Shown: piece by piece, positions 22,826-34,021 of the stretch
Layout: each line of letters starts with the position of its first letter
Numbering within the stretch: the first letter of the stretch is position 1
Source: Galeruca laticollis
Lineage: Eukaryota; Arthropoda; Insecta; Coleoptera; Chrysomelidae
DNA length: 64,000 bases
Direction of reading: 5' to 3'
Assembly: GCA_963921935.1 (NCBI GenBank)
Contig: OY998179.1
Coordinates: 57,456,222 to 57,520,221 of the forward strand
The notes under the pieces: model-generated
Told to the model about the DNA's origin: nothing
Database searches by the model: none
The model's input: the letters and a program-made list of their open reading frames with translations, nothing else
Made by a program: the position numbers and the translations under genes

Positions 22826-25092
22826 AAAATAAACGGTTTTAAAGATTAAAACTAACTTTTCCGCGTCTGTGGCCCTGAACAATATTCTATCATAAAATTG
22901 TTACTTGTATACAGTTCGGGGAATGTATCGTGCTAACAAACCGAAATTTCTACAAAAGTAACCAAAAACTTAGTATATCTGGATTTATAGGACCCGCTGT
23001 ACTCGCTCTAGTCAACTGAAAATCAATAGGGTACATCTGTTAGACACCTTGAACAATATTCAATCATAAAATTGATCAATCGAATACTCTCTGGAGGCTG
23101 CATCGTGCTAACAAACTGAAAATTCTCCAAAAATGACAAAAATTTGGTACTTCAAGTACCATAGCACCCGTTGTACTGGCTTTAGTGAGCTGAATATCAA
23201 TAGGCTTAATCCGCTGAATAATATCCAATCATGAAATTGGTCAATCGTGTACTCTCTGGAGGCTGTATCGTGCTAACAAACTGAACTCCAAAAATAACAA
23301 AAATATCGTACTTAAAGTATTGTAGCACCTGTTGTATTGGCTCTGATGAGCTGAAAATCAATAGGGTTCATCAGTCTGATATCCTGAATAATATTCAATC
23401 ACAAAACTGGTGACTTGTTGAACTCCGTAGGCTGTATCGTGCTAACAAACTGAAATTTCTTAAAAAATGACAAAATGTCGTACTTCAAGTACCATAGCAC
23501 CCGTTGTACTGGCTCTGGTGAACTGAAATCAATAGGGTTCATCTGTGACATGTCCTTAACAATATTCGATCATAAAATTGATGACTTATTGCACTCCGGA
23601 GGCTGTATCGTGCTAACAAGACATGTAAGAAAAAGTGGCCGACGACAACGACGACGACGACATACACACAAGATTTTTTTTCTAGAAACCATTTTTTCGT
23701 ATTGTTGTTAATGGAAAACGTAAAAATAACTTTTTTTGGGGTAAACCAATACTTTTCTCGCATATTAGATAAGTTGGGCGGAAAAGTAATAACTTATTCT
23801 GTCTGTTAGATAAATAAATGTTTACTTATAATATGTATTACAAGAATTCATTATATTATGTTGGTTATATTATTATCGTTATTCTTCTCAGGTAGTTTTT
23901 GTGTTTTACTTTTCCGCCCAACCTATCTAATAGGTATGCGAGAAAAGTATTGGTTTACCCCAAAACAAGTTGGAAATTTGAAATTTTTTTTGAGTTATTT
24001 CTACGTTTTCCATCAACAACAACCCAAAAAAACGGTTTTTAGAAAAAAAATCCTGTGTGTATGTTGTCGTCGTTGTCGTCGGCCACTTTTCGTTACATGT
24101 TTTGTTAGCACGATACAGCCTCCGGAGTGCAACAAGTCACCAATTTTATTATTGAATAATATTAAGAACATGTCACAGATGAACTCTATTGATACTCAGC
24201 TCACCAGAGCCAGCACAACGGGTGCTATGGTACTAGAAGTACGACATTTTAGTCATTTTTTGAGACATTTCAGTTTGTTAGCACGATACAGCCTCCGGAG
24301 TTCAACAAGTCAACAATTTTATCATTGAATATTATTTAGGACATCTCACAGATGAACCCTATTGATTTTCAGCTCACCAGAGCTAGTACAACGGGTGCTA
24401 TGGTACTAGAAGTACGAAATTTTAGTCATTTTTTGAGAAATTTCAGTTTGTTAGCACGATACAGCCTCCGGAGTTCAACAAGTCACCAATTTTATCATTG
24501 AATATTATTCAGGACATCTCACAGATGAACCCTATTGATTTTCAGCTCACCAGAGCCAGTAAAACAGGTGCTATAGTACTTTAAGTACGATATTTTTGTC
24601 ATTTTTGGAGAAATTTCAGTTTGTTAGCACGATACAGCCTCCGGAGTATATACATGTGACCAATTTTATCATTGGATATTATTCAGAGCGTCTCAAAGAT
24701 GCATCCTATTGATATTCATCTCACTAAAGCCAGTACAACGGGTTCTATGGTACTTGAAGTACCCAATTTTTATAATTTTTGGAGAATTTTCAGTTTGTTA
24801 GTAAAATACAGCCTCTATAGTGTATACAAGTGACCAATTTTATGATTGAATATTGTTCAAGGTGTCTCACAGATGTACCCTATTGATTTTCAGCTGACTA
24901 GAGCGAGTACAGCGGGTCCTATAAATCCAGATATACTACATTTTTGGTTATTTTTCGACAAATTTCGGTTTGTTAGCACGATACATCCCCCGAAGTGTAC
25001 GCAAGAAACAATTTCATGATAGAATATAATTCAGGGCCACAGATGCGGAAAAGTTAGTTTCAATCTTTAAAACCGTTTATTTTTTTACTGAA
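22826..25092. mobile_element. Head-to-head palindromic element built of 173-bp repeats
   Basis: Left arm about 22826-23785 and right arm about 23905-25092 are inverted copies. Each carries AAATAAACGGTTTTAAAG at its outer end, then ACTTTTCCGC, then about five tandem units, then a (GTC)n-like GTCGTCGTTGTCGTC tract, and CTTTTCCGCCCAACCTATC at the inner end. In the right arm the unit marker GTTAGCACGATACAGCC starts at 24104, 24277, 24450, 24623, 24797 and 24972, a period of 173-175 bp. The 23790-23904 centre is AT-rich and single copy. No coding sequence beyond chance ORFs. It was inserted between copia gag-pol and its polypurine tract. Confidence 0.85.
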
Positions 25093-25115
25093 ATAAGAAA
25101 ACCATTAAGAGAGGG

Positions 25116-25328
25116 TGTTGAATATGGCAACATTGTTGACATATAGATCTATGGTAATGCCTTCCTTATGAAAGTAGAAAAATATGTATTTATCAGGTTA
25201 TGTTTTGTACTGTGAGTGTAATACAATGATGAAAAGAAGTAATGTAAATATATTGTAAATAGTCAACTGTGCATCAGTTTATAATTCAAATGACGAATAA
25301 GAAATAAATAGAAAACAAAAATCTAACA
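25116..25328 (+). repeat. Copia 3' LTR
   Basis: 213 bp with TG..CA ends, directly after a purine run. Its end matches the sequence just before the primer-binding site at 18784. Confidence 0.75.
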
Positions 25329-25675
25329 AAAACAAAAAATACCAGCTTCTATTTAAAGTTAGCAATATGGAGCCTACTTCCGGTATACCCAGAAACTACT
25401 ACTGGATAATTTTAGATTTTCAGCATAACTCATTCCGCCATCATCATTAATAAAAACTTTTCGTGCTACATCCTAAAAGTGGTGTGCATATACCCGCTTA
25501 TATAGTTTAGCTTGTATCTTCATAAATCTGTCACTTTTTGGGTACATTAACAATACAACCATAAAGTATAAATAAGGCTTAAACTGTGAAATCTATGTTC
25601 AGGGGTGGAACATTGATTCGTTTAATAGTCTAAATGATATTTAAAAATGTAGATATACTTATATACAGCGTTCCC
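25329..25675. other. Short unassigned interval
   Basis: About 350 bp between the copia 3' LTR and the left mariner TIR. No gene or repeat recognised. Confidence 0.4.
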
Positions 25676-26191
25676 ACGGATGGGGTATTCTATAGGTGAA
25701 AAATGTTTAAATATTAGTTTTAGCGAAAAATGCCATTCTTTATCAAAAGTTTTGCTCGTTCTGAAACCCCATACAATGAAATTAAATTCAAGTTTTTCAA
25801 AACCCGTCTCATTTTATAGCCAGTTTTATGGAAACCGTATGAATTTCTGCACTAAGTTCGAAAATAATGTATTAATCTAGTGAGTGACGTTTACGATGTT
25901 CCAAGTAACTGTCAACTTTTATAAATAATTTTCAAATTGCCATTCTTTAAGAAATATTTGACAACAATGTTAACTATTCAACAAAGAGTATATCTTATTA
26001 AGTGTTATGGTATTGAGGAGATTTCGTAACAGTATGCAATTGCAAAATTTCACGAAAAATATCCAGATGTACCCATTACGCGGTGTGGATTAAAAAAATT
26101 AATAAAGAAGTTTGGCGAGACAGGATCTGTTTAAGACAAAAAGAAATTGAAAAAGGTGTGCGTTGAGTAGGATGATGCAGCTAGTGCACTA

Positions 26192-28650
26192 TACTCGATA
26201 GTCGAAATTGTGTAAAGTGAGTCAGAGCTATCTAATCAACACTTTGGTTAAAGCGCAGTTGCCATATGTATTCCAGAGAGAAATGCTGTATTTTATAAAT
26301 ACACTTCAAATCCATTGTGTCAATATTTCAGGTACAAAAGATGCAATGTAATTAAGTCAATACCAATTTAATATATTTATTTCAAATTTCAAGCAGACTA
26401 ATAATAATTAGTTTACTTGAAATGTGAAATAAAGTGTTTATGTATATTTCTTGAACGCAAAGTTTGTTGTGAAAAACTCGCCGATTTGACAATGTTGGAG
26501 AGTCGCTTCAATGTTCCGGCTTTGAGAACGAGATAGATAGATCGAGCTACGCGAATGAGACAGTGATAGTAAACAGTTATGTGAGGTGTTTATTCTCTTC
26601 ATGAGCGTAACATCAGTATTTGTGTTGTGGTTTTGTGTGATAAATCGGTTATTATTGGTATTTATTGTAATATTTATATCGGTATATTTAGTGACAATAA
26701 TGGCGGAGTGTAGCGGTGTTGGCGATAAAAAACGGCGTCGTAACAATTTAATTCGGGAAGAAAAAGTCCTCATATTAAATGTGTACGAAGGACTGCGTGC
26801 CATGGACAAACAGTTGGGTGTTAGTGACGCTGTGATTAAGTGCAGTTATTTAACTAAAGTTTCTGAGAGTACTATATACAATATTCTAAAGAAATCGCGG
26901 GACGGATCTTTGACAAGAGAACGAGGTGAAAACTGTAAACCGGAAAGTAGGGGAAGAAAGAAAATTGTTTTGGACGACCAAACACGGAATGCTATACGTA
27001 GGGAAATACATTCTTTTTATTTTAGGAATGAAATCCCCTCGGTAGCTAAATTGAGCAAGGTAATAGAAGCTGATGATACTTTACCAAACATCAGTGATAA
27101 AGTTTTGAGACGAACTTTAAAATTAATGAATTTTCGTTACCAAACAAGAAGTAGAAACAGTGCCTTAATTGAACGAAATGACATTGTGGAATGGAGGAGA
27201 AATTATTTAAAACAGATACGACAGTTTCGTAACGAAGGACGGCACATATATTATCTTGACGAAACATGGTTAAATGAAGGCCACACTGTGTCAAAAGTGT
27301 GGCAAGACATGAATATACGAAGCAATCGACAAGCCTTTATGGAGGGTTTCTCTTCCGGTTTAAAAGCTCCCTCTGGGAAAGGACGTCGACTGATTATCAC
27401 TCACATTGGCAGCGAGGAAGGATTTGTAGAAGGTGGATTACTAAGTTTTCAGTCCAAAAAAACTGTCGATTACCATGAAGAGATGGATGGTAACCGGTTT
27501 GAAACATGCTTTAGATCAATTTTAACAAAGGTAACTCCTGGTTCAGTGATAGTTATGGATAATGCTTCATACGACTCTCGTCGACTGGAGCAAATACCTA
27601 CTTCAGCTAGCCGCAAGAGGGTTATAATTGATTGGTTAGAGAGTAAAAGCATTCCGCACAACGAGGCAATGCTAAAAGTTGAATTATTATCTCTCGTACG
27701 GAAACATAAAAGCAGTTATATTAAGTACGTTGTCGATGAAATGGCGAAAGATTTCAACGTCTCAGTTGTTAGACTTCCTCCCTACCACTGTGAGTTAAAC
27801 CCCATCGAGCTGGTTTGGGCCCAAGTGAAAAATTATGTTGCGCGAAAAAACAGTACATTCAAAATGGCTGACGTTGAGAAACTGTTTGACGAGGCGCTGC
27901 ATACCGTTACTGCTGAGAGTTGGCGTAAATGTATTCAACACGTATTAAAAGAAGAAATAAAGTTTTGGGATTTAGACATACGTGTAGAAGTAATGACGGA
28001 ACCACTCATTATCGATATAGGAGGAGAAAGCGATGATTCTGAGGAGTCGTCAGGGAGTGATACCGCTTCCAGTTAGTCAGACATTTTACAAGTGACCTCG
28101 CAACATACCTATACTTATTGGTAATTTATTTTGGTCTTGACAAACAACTTTTTTTTAGTTTTAGTAGTAGTAAGTTGGAATTGACTTTTAAACATTTTTT
28201 TATTTTGTTTTAACTTACTTATGAACAACTTGTGATAAGTTATTATTTCAAATGTTAAAAATTGAAATTCCAGATATTTCAGTATTCGCACCCTTAAACT
28301 ATGATACGCTCATGGAGTTCACTTTAAATCGGTAGATAACCGATGACGTCACTTTACAGAATTTCGACTATCGACTTTTTTATATACATCTTATTATAGC
28401 TCATCCTTAAAAATGTGTATTATTCTTGGTAACACCCTGTATATACATAATGATACCTACCATAATAATTTCGTATTTCTGTTCTCTCAAATTCAAACGC
28501 CAGAGCGTACAAGAACATTTTCTATTTATTTTTTATTTAGGACTATTAAGAACCCTTCAAAAATGATGCGCTCATGAAGTTCGCTTCTGCAACTGATTTT
28601 ATGGACAGTAAGAGCGATGAGTCACTTTACAGAATTTCGACTATCGAGTA
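26192..28650 (+). mobile_element. DD82E (Sailor-like) DNA transposon, apparently complete
   Basis: 2,459 bp flanked by TA (26190-26191 and 28651-28652). The TIRs begin TACTCGATAGTCGAAATT and match over about 33 bp (..TGTAAAGTGASTCA). It contains one uninterrupted transposase gene. The 3' part holds a second, internal copy of the terminus (28345-28378) about 270 bp before the real end, within a duplicated segment (28283-28380 against 28551-28650). Confidence 0.87.
26700..28076 (+). CDS. IS630/Tc1/mariner-superfamily transposase, DD82E
   Basis: 458 residues from the ATG at 26700 (context ATAATGG). The open frame extends upstream to 26586, but those 38 residues are hydrophobic and unlike the family, so I prefer the internal start. 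N-terminal basic HTH region (KKRRRNNLIREEKVLIL, then ESTIYNILKKSRDG) for TIR binding; GRKK patch at about residue 85. Catalytic core: IYYLDETWLNEGHT (D187), SVIVMDNASYDSR (D287), LPPYHCELNPIELVWAQVK (E370). Exactly 82 residues separate D287 and E370, the DD82E spacing reported for Sailor elements. An acidic Ser/Glu tail ends the protein. No stop or frameshift is visible, so it is potentially active. Confidence 0.9.
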   Translation: MAECSGVGDKKRRRNNLIREEKVLILNVYEGLRAMDKQLGVSDAVIKCSYLTKVSESTIYNILKKSRDGSLTRERGENCKPESRGRKKIVLDDQTRNAIRREIHSFYFRNEIPSVAKLSKVIEADDTLPNISDKVLRRTLKLMNFRYQTRSRNSALIERNDIVEWRRNYLKQIRQFRNEGRHIYYLDETWLNEGHTVSKVWQDMNIRSNRQAFMEGFSSGLKAPSGKGRRLIITHIGSEEGFVEGGLLSFQSKKTVDYHEEMDGNRFETCFRSILTKVTPGSVIVMDNASYDSRRLEQIPTSASRKRVIIDWLESKSIPHNEAMLKVELLSLVRKHKSSYIKYVVDEMAKDFNVSVVRLPPYHCELNPIELVWAQVKNYVARKNSTFKMADVEKLFDEALHTVTAESWRKCIQHVLKEEIKFWDLDIRVEVMTEPLIIDIGGESDDSEESSGSDTASS

Positions 28651-29500
28651 TAGCTATGTATTCGTTAAGGGAAAAGCCCAAGTTGAGTCTACGAAAAAGA
28701 GCAGTGAAGGTTGATTTTTGCAAGAGTCATTTACATTACATATTTAAGCAAAACAAAATCCATCCCTTCTAACCGAAATTTATTCATACCTTACAAGATT
28801 ATGATTATGACATAAGGTTAGACTTTTGTGCCATGATTGGTGAAAAACATGCATGCATGGCCGACTCTTTCATAATAATATTTTATGTTCTGATGAAGCA
28901 ACGTTTACTACAAATGGAGTTACAAGGAATTTAGAAAGAGAATTGAGAGATGTTTTGAAACTGGGGGAGGATATATTGAATAGATGTTTTTTGTTTACTT
29001 AGTGTTTCTTACATTATTATTCTGTATTGATATTTTTGATGGTGATTATAATTCTTGAATAGTTAACATTGTTGTCAAATATTTCTTAAAGAATTACATT
29101 TTGAAAATTATTTATAAAAGTTGACTGTTAGGGGAGACCGGGGTAATGGGGTCACCTTAAGGAAAAAATGGGATTTGGACCAGATTTTTTTTAAATTATG
29201 TTTTTTAACTAATACTCCTCATTCATATGGTAACTCTAACCTATGATGTCAAACAACTGTTAAATTCTAATGCAACTTTTGTTTTATTTAAAAAAGTACA
29301 AAATTGTAACTGGCCTCATTACCCCGCTAAATGGGGTAATGGCGCCAAGGGTGGCTTTAATGCCCCAGTAATAAAATAAAGATATAAAATTCTTATGACT
29401 AATAGTATATCGACAAAGGAACTCATAAATTCTTCAAGAAACTCATAAATTCTGAAAGGAAACAAGTTTTTTTAAAATATAAGTAACATCGTAGAATAAA

Positions 29501-31286
29501 CTATTCACAAAAATCGCAGATATATTGTTTGCTTTTTTCCGATCCGCTACAGTCTTTATGGGCCCATTTTCCACACATCGTGTACCTGAACCAAATCTCA
29601 CTTCTTCTTCCGTAGTCGCCACAAACTAAGCAAATTTCCTCATCTGAACTTTCATCTTCAAGCCCTTCATCATCCAGATGGACATCAGCTGAACTTTCTG
29701 AAGATGAGCTGCTAAATACCTTCCTTTTCACCTGAACCACTTTTTTTATCTTTCGCAGCCTTATTCTTGTTATTCTTGGTTTCCCTTTTAAGAGCTTTTC
29801 CCAGTAATTCTTCTTCTTTAATAGGTGTCGCGGTCAATATTTTTGAACAACCTTTTTGGCGGACAGTTTTCGCTTTTTTGATAAGCCTTTGAGGAACCGG
29901 TATGACGTCAGCAAAGAAAATATTTGTGTCGGCGCTAGCGCTGTCACCAGAACTATGCTCTTTACTTGAAGATCCAGCAACACTGTCAGATAAATTTGGG
30001 ATCTCTTTTTGGGTAGCACATTCAGTGTTTACTCTTAATGGGTCTACTCCCATGTGTATATGTTCAGAAGATAAAGCAGAGGGACCAGCCAGCATATTTT
30101 CAGGTGGTGCAGGTGGAACTGCCTCCATGTTTTGTGCGGGTGGAGCAAATTCAGTCTCATCAAACACATTTGGATTGAGTGGAAAAATTCCGGTACACTG
30201 GAACCCTTTAATTGCTTTGTCTATAGTTGCCACTCTTGCATATGCAGATTTAAATACAGAAGCGATATCATATTGGCTTACACGTTCGTACTGCTTAGAT
30301 TTAAGATGAAGATCTATGTCAACATTTATTGCTCTCTTTAGAGGACCAAATAGAACAACGTCCAAATGTTGGGATGTGTGTGGTGGTAAAGAGACCAGTA
30401 TGATTCCGTTTTCCTTGCAGTAGTTATAGGCTGCCAATGACACATGACTGCAATGGTTATTGAGAACAAGAAGAACAGGTTCAGTCAACGACAATTTTGT
30501 ATTTTTCTGAAAATGTAGCCATTTAACAAAAAGTTCCTCGGTAATCCAGCTCGATTTGGAACATGTATAGATAACATCTCGTGGTCCACCCCTTTCCAAG
30601 AGTGGTGTCATTCTTTGGCGCTTAAATATAAATATTGAAGGTACCTCCCAGCACTGAAGCAACAGACGACTGTAGTGTTCGATCCATGTTCGGCACTAGA
30701 AATAAGTCCAACTTGCTTTTGACCTTTTTGTGCTAAAATTTTCACTGCATTTCCAACGGTATTGACCCCAGTTTCGTTACAGTTGAAAACGCGGGACGAG
30801 GAAAAATTATATTTTTCGTAAACCACACTAAGATTGTCAAAATTTTTTGAAACGTCTCCTCTGTTGAACCCAAGAATCCTACTAATGCTTGTATGCTCAG
30901 GTTTTATTAATGATAGTTCGCCATGACGTTTTAGAAAACTGGCCAACCATCCCTCACCAGCCATTCTGGTTTGTTTCTTGAATTTGTTTGGAATATTGTT
31001 TCTCTCGGCATACTCAAATGCGGTTCTTCGTATTTGAGTAGTTGTTAACCCAAAATACAACTTTGATAAAGTTAACACGTGGTTATTTAATTTAATGGGT
31101 TTTTCCCATTTTGGGGCCTTGGGGTCGTTGCCTTTTAAGCTGATTCCGCAAAGAAGTTCTGGGAATATTAAAAGCCTTGACCACACTTTTAACACTTCCT
31201 CCATTGGCCACCTGTGCACAAGCCTCCGCCATCTTCTCTTTTGTTCAAGCAGCCTTTTCGGTTATCCTTTTATAATTACGGACCAT
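29501..31286 (-). pseudogene. Pogo/jerky-like DDE_1 transposase with two lost catalytic Asp
   Basis: Starts MVRNYKRITEKAA followed by TGA, then KEKMAEACAQVANGGS and AFNIPRTSLRNQLKR (Psq/CENP-B-type HTH), a second DNA-binding region (TRMAGEGWLASFLKRHGE) and the DDE core. The core reads FNCNETGVNTV where DETG is expected, VLLVLNNHCSH where DNH is expected, and LPPHTSQHLDVVLFGPLK with the third Asp present. The C-terminus is Ser/acidic and ends in a PHD-like Cys cluster (CLVCGDYGRRSEIW.., CDFCE). It also has a frameshift near 30660 and another near 29730. Two Asp-to-Asn changes and the TGA are all compatible with G-to-A changes. Inactive. Confidence 0.85.
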
Positions 31287-31299
31287 CTAGAAAAAAAGA

Positions 31300-33075
31300 G
31301 AATAAGTATTGTAGCAACAGTAATAGTAATTATGCGCCAAGGTAGAAAAGTGAGGTATTATTGACGAGGCCCATTAAAGACCGAGAAGGTATTTAATAGA
31401 TCCGAGACATTAATACACTTTTCTACCGTGGCTCATATAGCATTCTTTTTACTACTGGCATTTTATTTTTTTAAATATTAGTTTTTGGAACTAATAAATA
31501 TCGAATATAATATGCACCAAATGAGTTAGTTGTATTTGTCGAAAAAGGTATGTACCTTGTTTACTTAGGTACTTTTAGTTCATATGAAAATGAAATACCT
31601 TACTCTTTTCTAAATAAAATTTGAATTCTTTCTTTTTGTGAAAATTAATTTGGCACAGAACTACAGTACAGAAATGCATCATCGGGAATACAATCTGACA
31701 GAGCAACGACTGAGTTTATTTGGATGTGTCTACTCACCGATCCCAAGTTAAGATAAGTGACCATTGATAAGTTTTTCGTAGTTTATTTCATTCCTCTGGT
31801 AAAACTCAAATTTGCTCAATCTCTGAATATATTTACAACGTCTCTGAATTCAAATTAGTTAAAAAACACATTATTGTTCTTCTAAATTTCCCTTATAGAT
31901 TGCTGGTGATTGCCGAAAATTAATTTTAAAGGAATAATGAAAATAAAAATATTGTATTAAAAAAATTACGTAAATATATTTTTGGCTGTACTTCTGATTG
32001 GATTTGCGGGTGCCTGTAGAACAGATGAACATTTAAATATGAAATTTGTGAATGTGGATATATGAGAAGACATAATTATATTTAATGTTAATAAAAGTAA
32101 AAATGGTTCGTCGAGGTGATTTGTAATGATGGATTCTTTGTGGATTAATATAGTAAAAAAATATATATCACTCAGACCTGCGCCAAATATTGAGAAACTA
32201 TTTATTAGAATAAGAAATTTAAAAGCTACACAACAAAATATGGGTCACAACACTATAAGTGGTGTTCCGATAAAGGGAGCCAATTTTAAAACTAAAAAAT
32301 ATAAATACTTTTACTGGGCACACTTTAAGAATGACATCTGTCACTATATTATCAGAAGGTGGGGCCGATATTTTCCCTAAAAAACGCAATGGCTGGTGGA
32401 AGAGTTCTACAGTGGTCGAGGGTAATATAGAAGAATCCATTGAGGACAAAAAACGCATAGCAAGAATGGTACAAAGAATACCAACAGATCTCAACCGTCA
32501 ACTTCAAAGTCAGATAATGAATGAATATGAAAATCGTACAATTAATATTACCTCGTCCGGTATTACTGGACTTTCGTTTAATATGACATGCAATAACTGC
32601 ACAATGTATAATAATTTTAAATAAGTACCTAAATAATTCTAGTTTATGTTTAGTATTAGTTTATTGTTTTTCCAGTCATATGTTATAAAGCAAAAATTAA
32701 TATGAAGTGAACTTATAATGTCGGCCGAATTTTGGACGGGTCACCAGTCACTCCCATTTCACATGACAGCTGTGCACAAAAGACAACCGATAACACATTT
32801 ATCAAATAATGTTTGTTTTGATTTGATAATAAATATTGCTTTGTAAAAATCGCTATGAAAACTGCATGGATAAGTCAATTGATTTTTATTTTTGAATAGG
32901 TAGGTGGATATGACTATTAAGTAGGTAAGGAAAAATACTTTTTCATTTTGTATTTGTATCAGTTAACCTCACATTCTGTCAGATTTATTGAGATTTAGTT
33001 CTAATCAAGTAGGCTCTGTATTTTTCTACCTTGGTTAATAATGAACAACTTTTCTACCTCAACAAAGGTCAATAA
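31300..33075 (+). mobile_element. Second Crypton-like element inside the pogo 5' region
   Basis: The left part (31300-31440) is an imperfect hairpin (CCAAGGTAGAAAAGTG .. CACTTTTCTACCGTGG) and the right part (33015-33060) contains TTTTCTACCTTGG and ACTTTTCTACC, the complementary motif. The recombinase gene lies between. Exact ends are not determined; these limits come from the matching motifs and from the start of the pogo leader. Confidence 0.55.
31985..32624 (+). pseudogene. Crypton-type tyrosine recombinase, catalytic Tyr replaced
   Basis: Fragments in order: LIGFAGACRTDEHLNM (first Arg), a frame-broken middle (NGSSR, DSLWINIVKKYISLRP), TGHTLRMTSVTILSEGGAD (His-x-x-Arg), then an open segment 32331-32624 with NGWWKSSTVVEGNIEES. 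In the 12-kb copy the equivalent position reads VAEEYID, so the nucleophilic Tyr is Asn here. The tail MTCNNCTMYNNF parallels the NCT tail of the first copy. The N-terminal domain was not found in 31440-31985. Inactive. Confidence 0.78.
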
Positions 33076-34021
33076 AGTTAGGTTTAGAGGCTAGTAGTGA
33101 ACAAAAACAATTTTTGATACAATTACTCCGTGGCTCCGTTACTCCACTGTGGCCTCATTGCCCCGCTACACTATGGCCTGAAATCCCAATATTTATCTTG
33201 ACAAAGAAAAAATTAAAATCTAAATAAATTTTTGTTACATTGTATGGGTATACTTTTAAAATCATGCTAGTATATTTAAAAGTTACCTCCAAAAATTATT
33301 AGGGCTATATCTCAAACCAAAATACAGAAATACGAGTACGTACCTTTATCTACATCAAATAATACACCAAAACTCTAAATTTCCGTTAACCACGTTTTTG
33401 ATCACAAAGCGATGCACCCTGCAGCACGTGTCTCTCGCAACTGATTGTCTGTTATAAAAGCATATGGCGGATGACCTTCAAAGCAGACCCTGCCGAGCCG
33501 ATTGTCAACAAATATGGGTTGCGCGATTACCCCGAGTGGCCTCATTACCCCGAGTGGCCTCATTACCCCGGTCTCCCCTACTTGCTACATGGCAAACGTC
33601 ACTCACTAGATTAATACATTATTTTCGAACTTAGTGCAGAAATTCATACGATTTTCATAAAACTGGCTATAAAATGAGACGGGTTTTTAAAAACTTGAAT
33701 TTAATTTCATTGTATGGAGTTTCAGAACGAGCAAAACTTTTGATAAAGAATGACATTTTTCACTAAAACTAATATTTAAACATTTTTCACCTATAGGATA
33801 CCCCTCCGTGGACACGCTGTATATATAATTCGAAGAGAGTTATTTGCCAATTTATTAATAAAGGATATTTTGGTGGGGATGTGGCAATAAAACACCAGAG
33901 TGGACTCTTTTATTTCAAGGACTGAAAATTGATGGTTAATGTTATCAATATTCAAAATAAAATAAAATGTTAACTACTTACATTAAATCAATCGAAAATT
34001 TTGGTTAAGATGTAATTTTCT

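Larger units (their letters stand above)
18725..25328 (+). mobile_element. Ty1/copia retrotransposon split by a palindromic repeat element
   Basis: Order on the plus strand: remnant of the 5' LTR ending AAAATCTAACA at 18783, primer-binding site GGTTATGGGCCCAGGG at 18784 (initiator-Met type), gag-pol 18863-22739, polypurine tract AAGAGAGGG at about 25107, 3' LTR 25116-25328. The 3' LTR starts TGTTGAATATGG and ends AAAATCTAACA. The last 40 bp of the 5' LTR align with it, but upstream similarity fades, so the 5' LTR is truncated or diverged. The 2.3-kb element at 22826-25092 separates gag-pol from the polypurine tract. Confidence 0.85.
25967..28960 (+). pseudogene. Mariner transposase split by a DD82E transposon
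   Basis: The N-terminal part (25967-26191) reads MLTIQQRVYLIKCYGIEEIS, a stop, QYAIAKFHEKYPDVPI, CGLKKLIKKFGETGSV: the helix-turn-helix start typical of insect mariner-like transposases. The remaining part (about 28720-28960) gives KQNKIHPF, KFIHTLQDYDYDIRLDFC and a frameshifted CSDEATFTTNG (first catalytic Asp). Second and third Asp are missing, so the source copy was already internally deleted or decayed. The intervening 26192-28650 is a complete younger element. Confidence 0.75.
29131..33578 (-). mobile_element. Pogo/Tigger-type transposon carrying a Crypton
   Basis: TIRs GGGGAGACCGGGGTAATG (29131) and the complement ending at 33578, flanked by TA on both sides (29129-29130, 33579-33580). 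Subterminal copies of CATTACCCCG / GGGGTAATGG motifs recur near both ends (29320-29345, 33150-33170, 33530-33560). The transposase is on the minus strand (29501-31286). Sequence from about 31300 to 33075 belongs to an inserted Crypton. Confidence 0.87.
25676..33819 (+). mobile_element. Mariner element (about 1.23 kb originally) expanded by nested insertions
   Basis: The left TIR starts CAGCGTTCCCACGGATGGGG at 25676 and the right TIR ends at 33819 with the complement (CACGCTG), each flanked by TA. TIRs are about 250-300 bp. Inside are a DD82E transposon (26192-28650) within the transposase gene and a pogo element (29131-33578) within the right TIR. Subtracting both and their TA duplications leaves 1,233 bp, a normal mariner size. 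Left TIR continuity across the pogo site (GTTGACTGTTACTTGC against its partner) confirms the target. Confidence 0.88.

Noticed and set aside
22932..24985. Regularly spaced repeats resembling a CRISPR array
   Set aside because: The whole 173-bp unit is repeated with no unique spacers, the arrangement is palindromic, and the context is eukaryotic.
26586..26699. N-terminal hydrophobic extension of the DD82E transposase as a signal anchor
   Set aside because: It lies upstream of a well-placed ATG (26700), is unlike the family, and a nuclear transposase would not need it.
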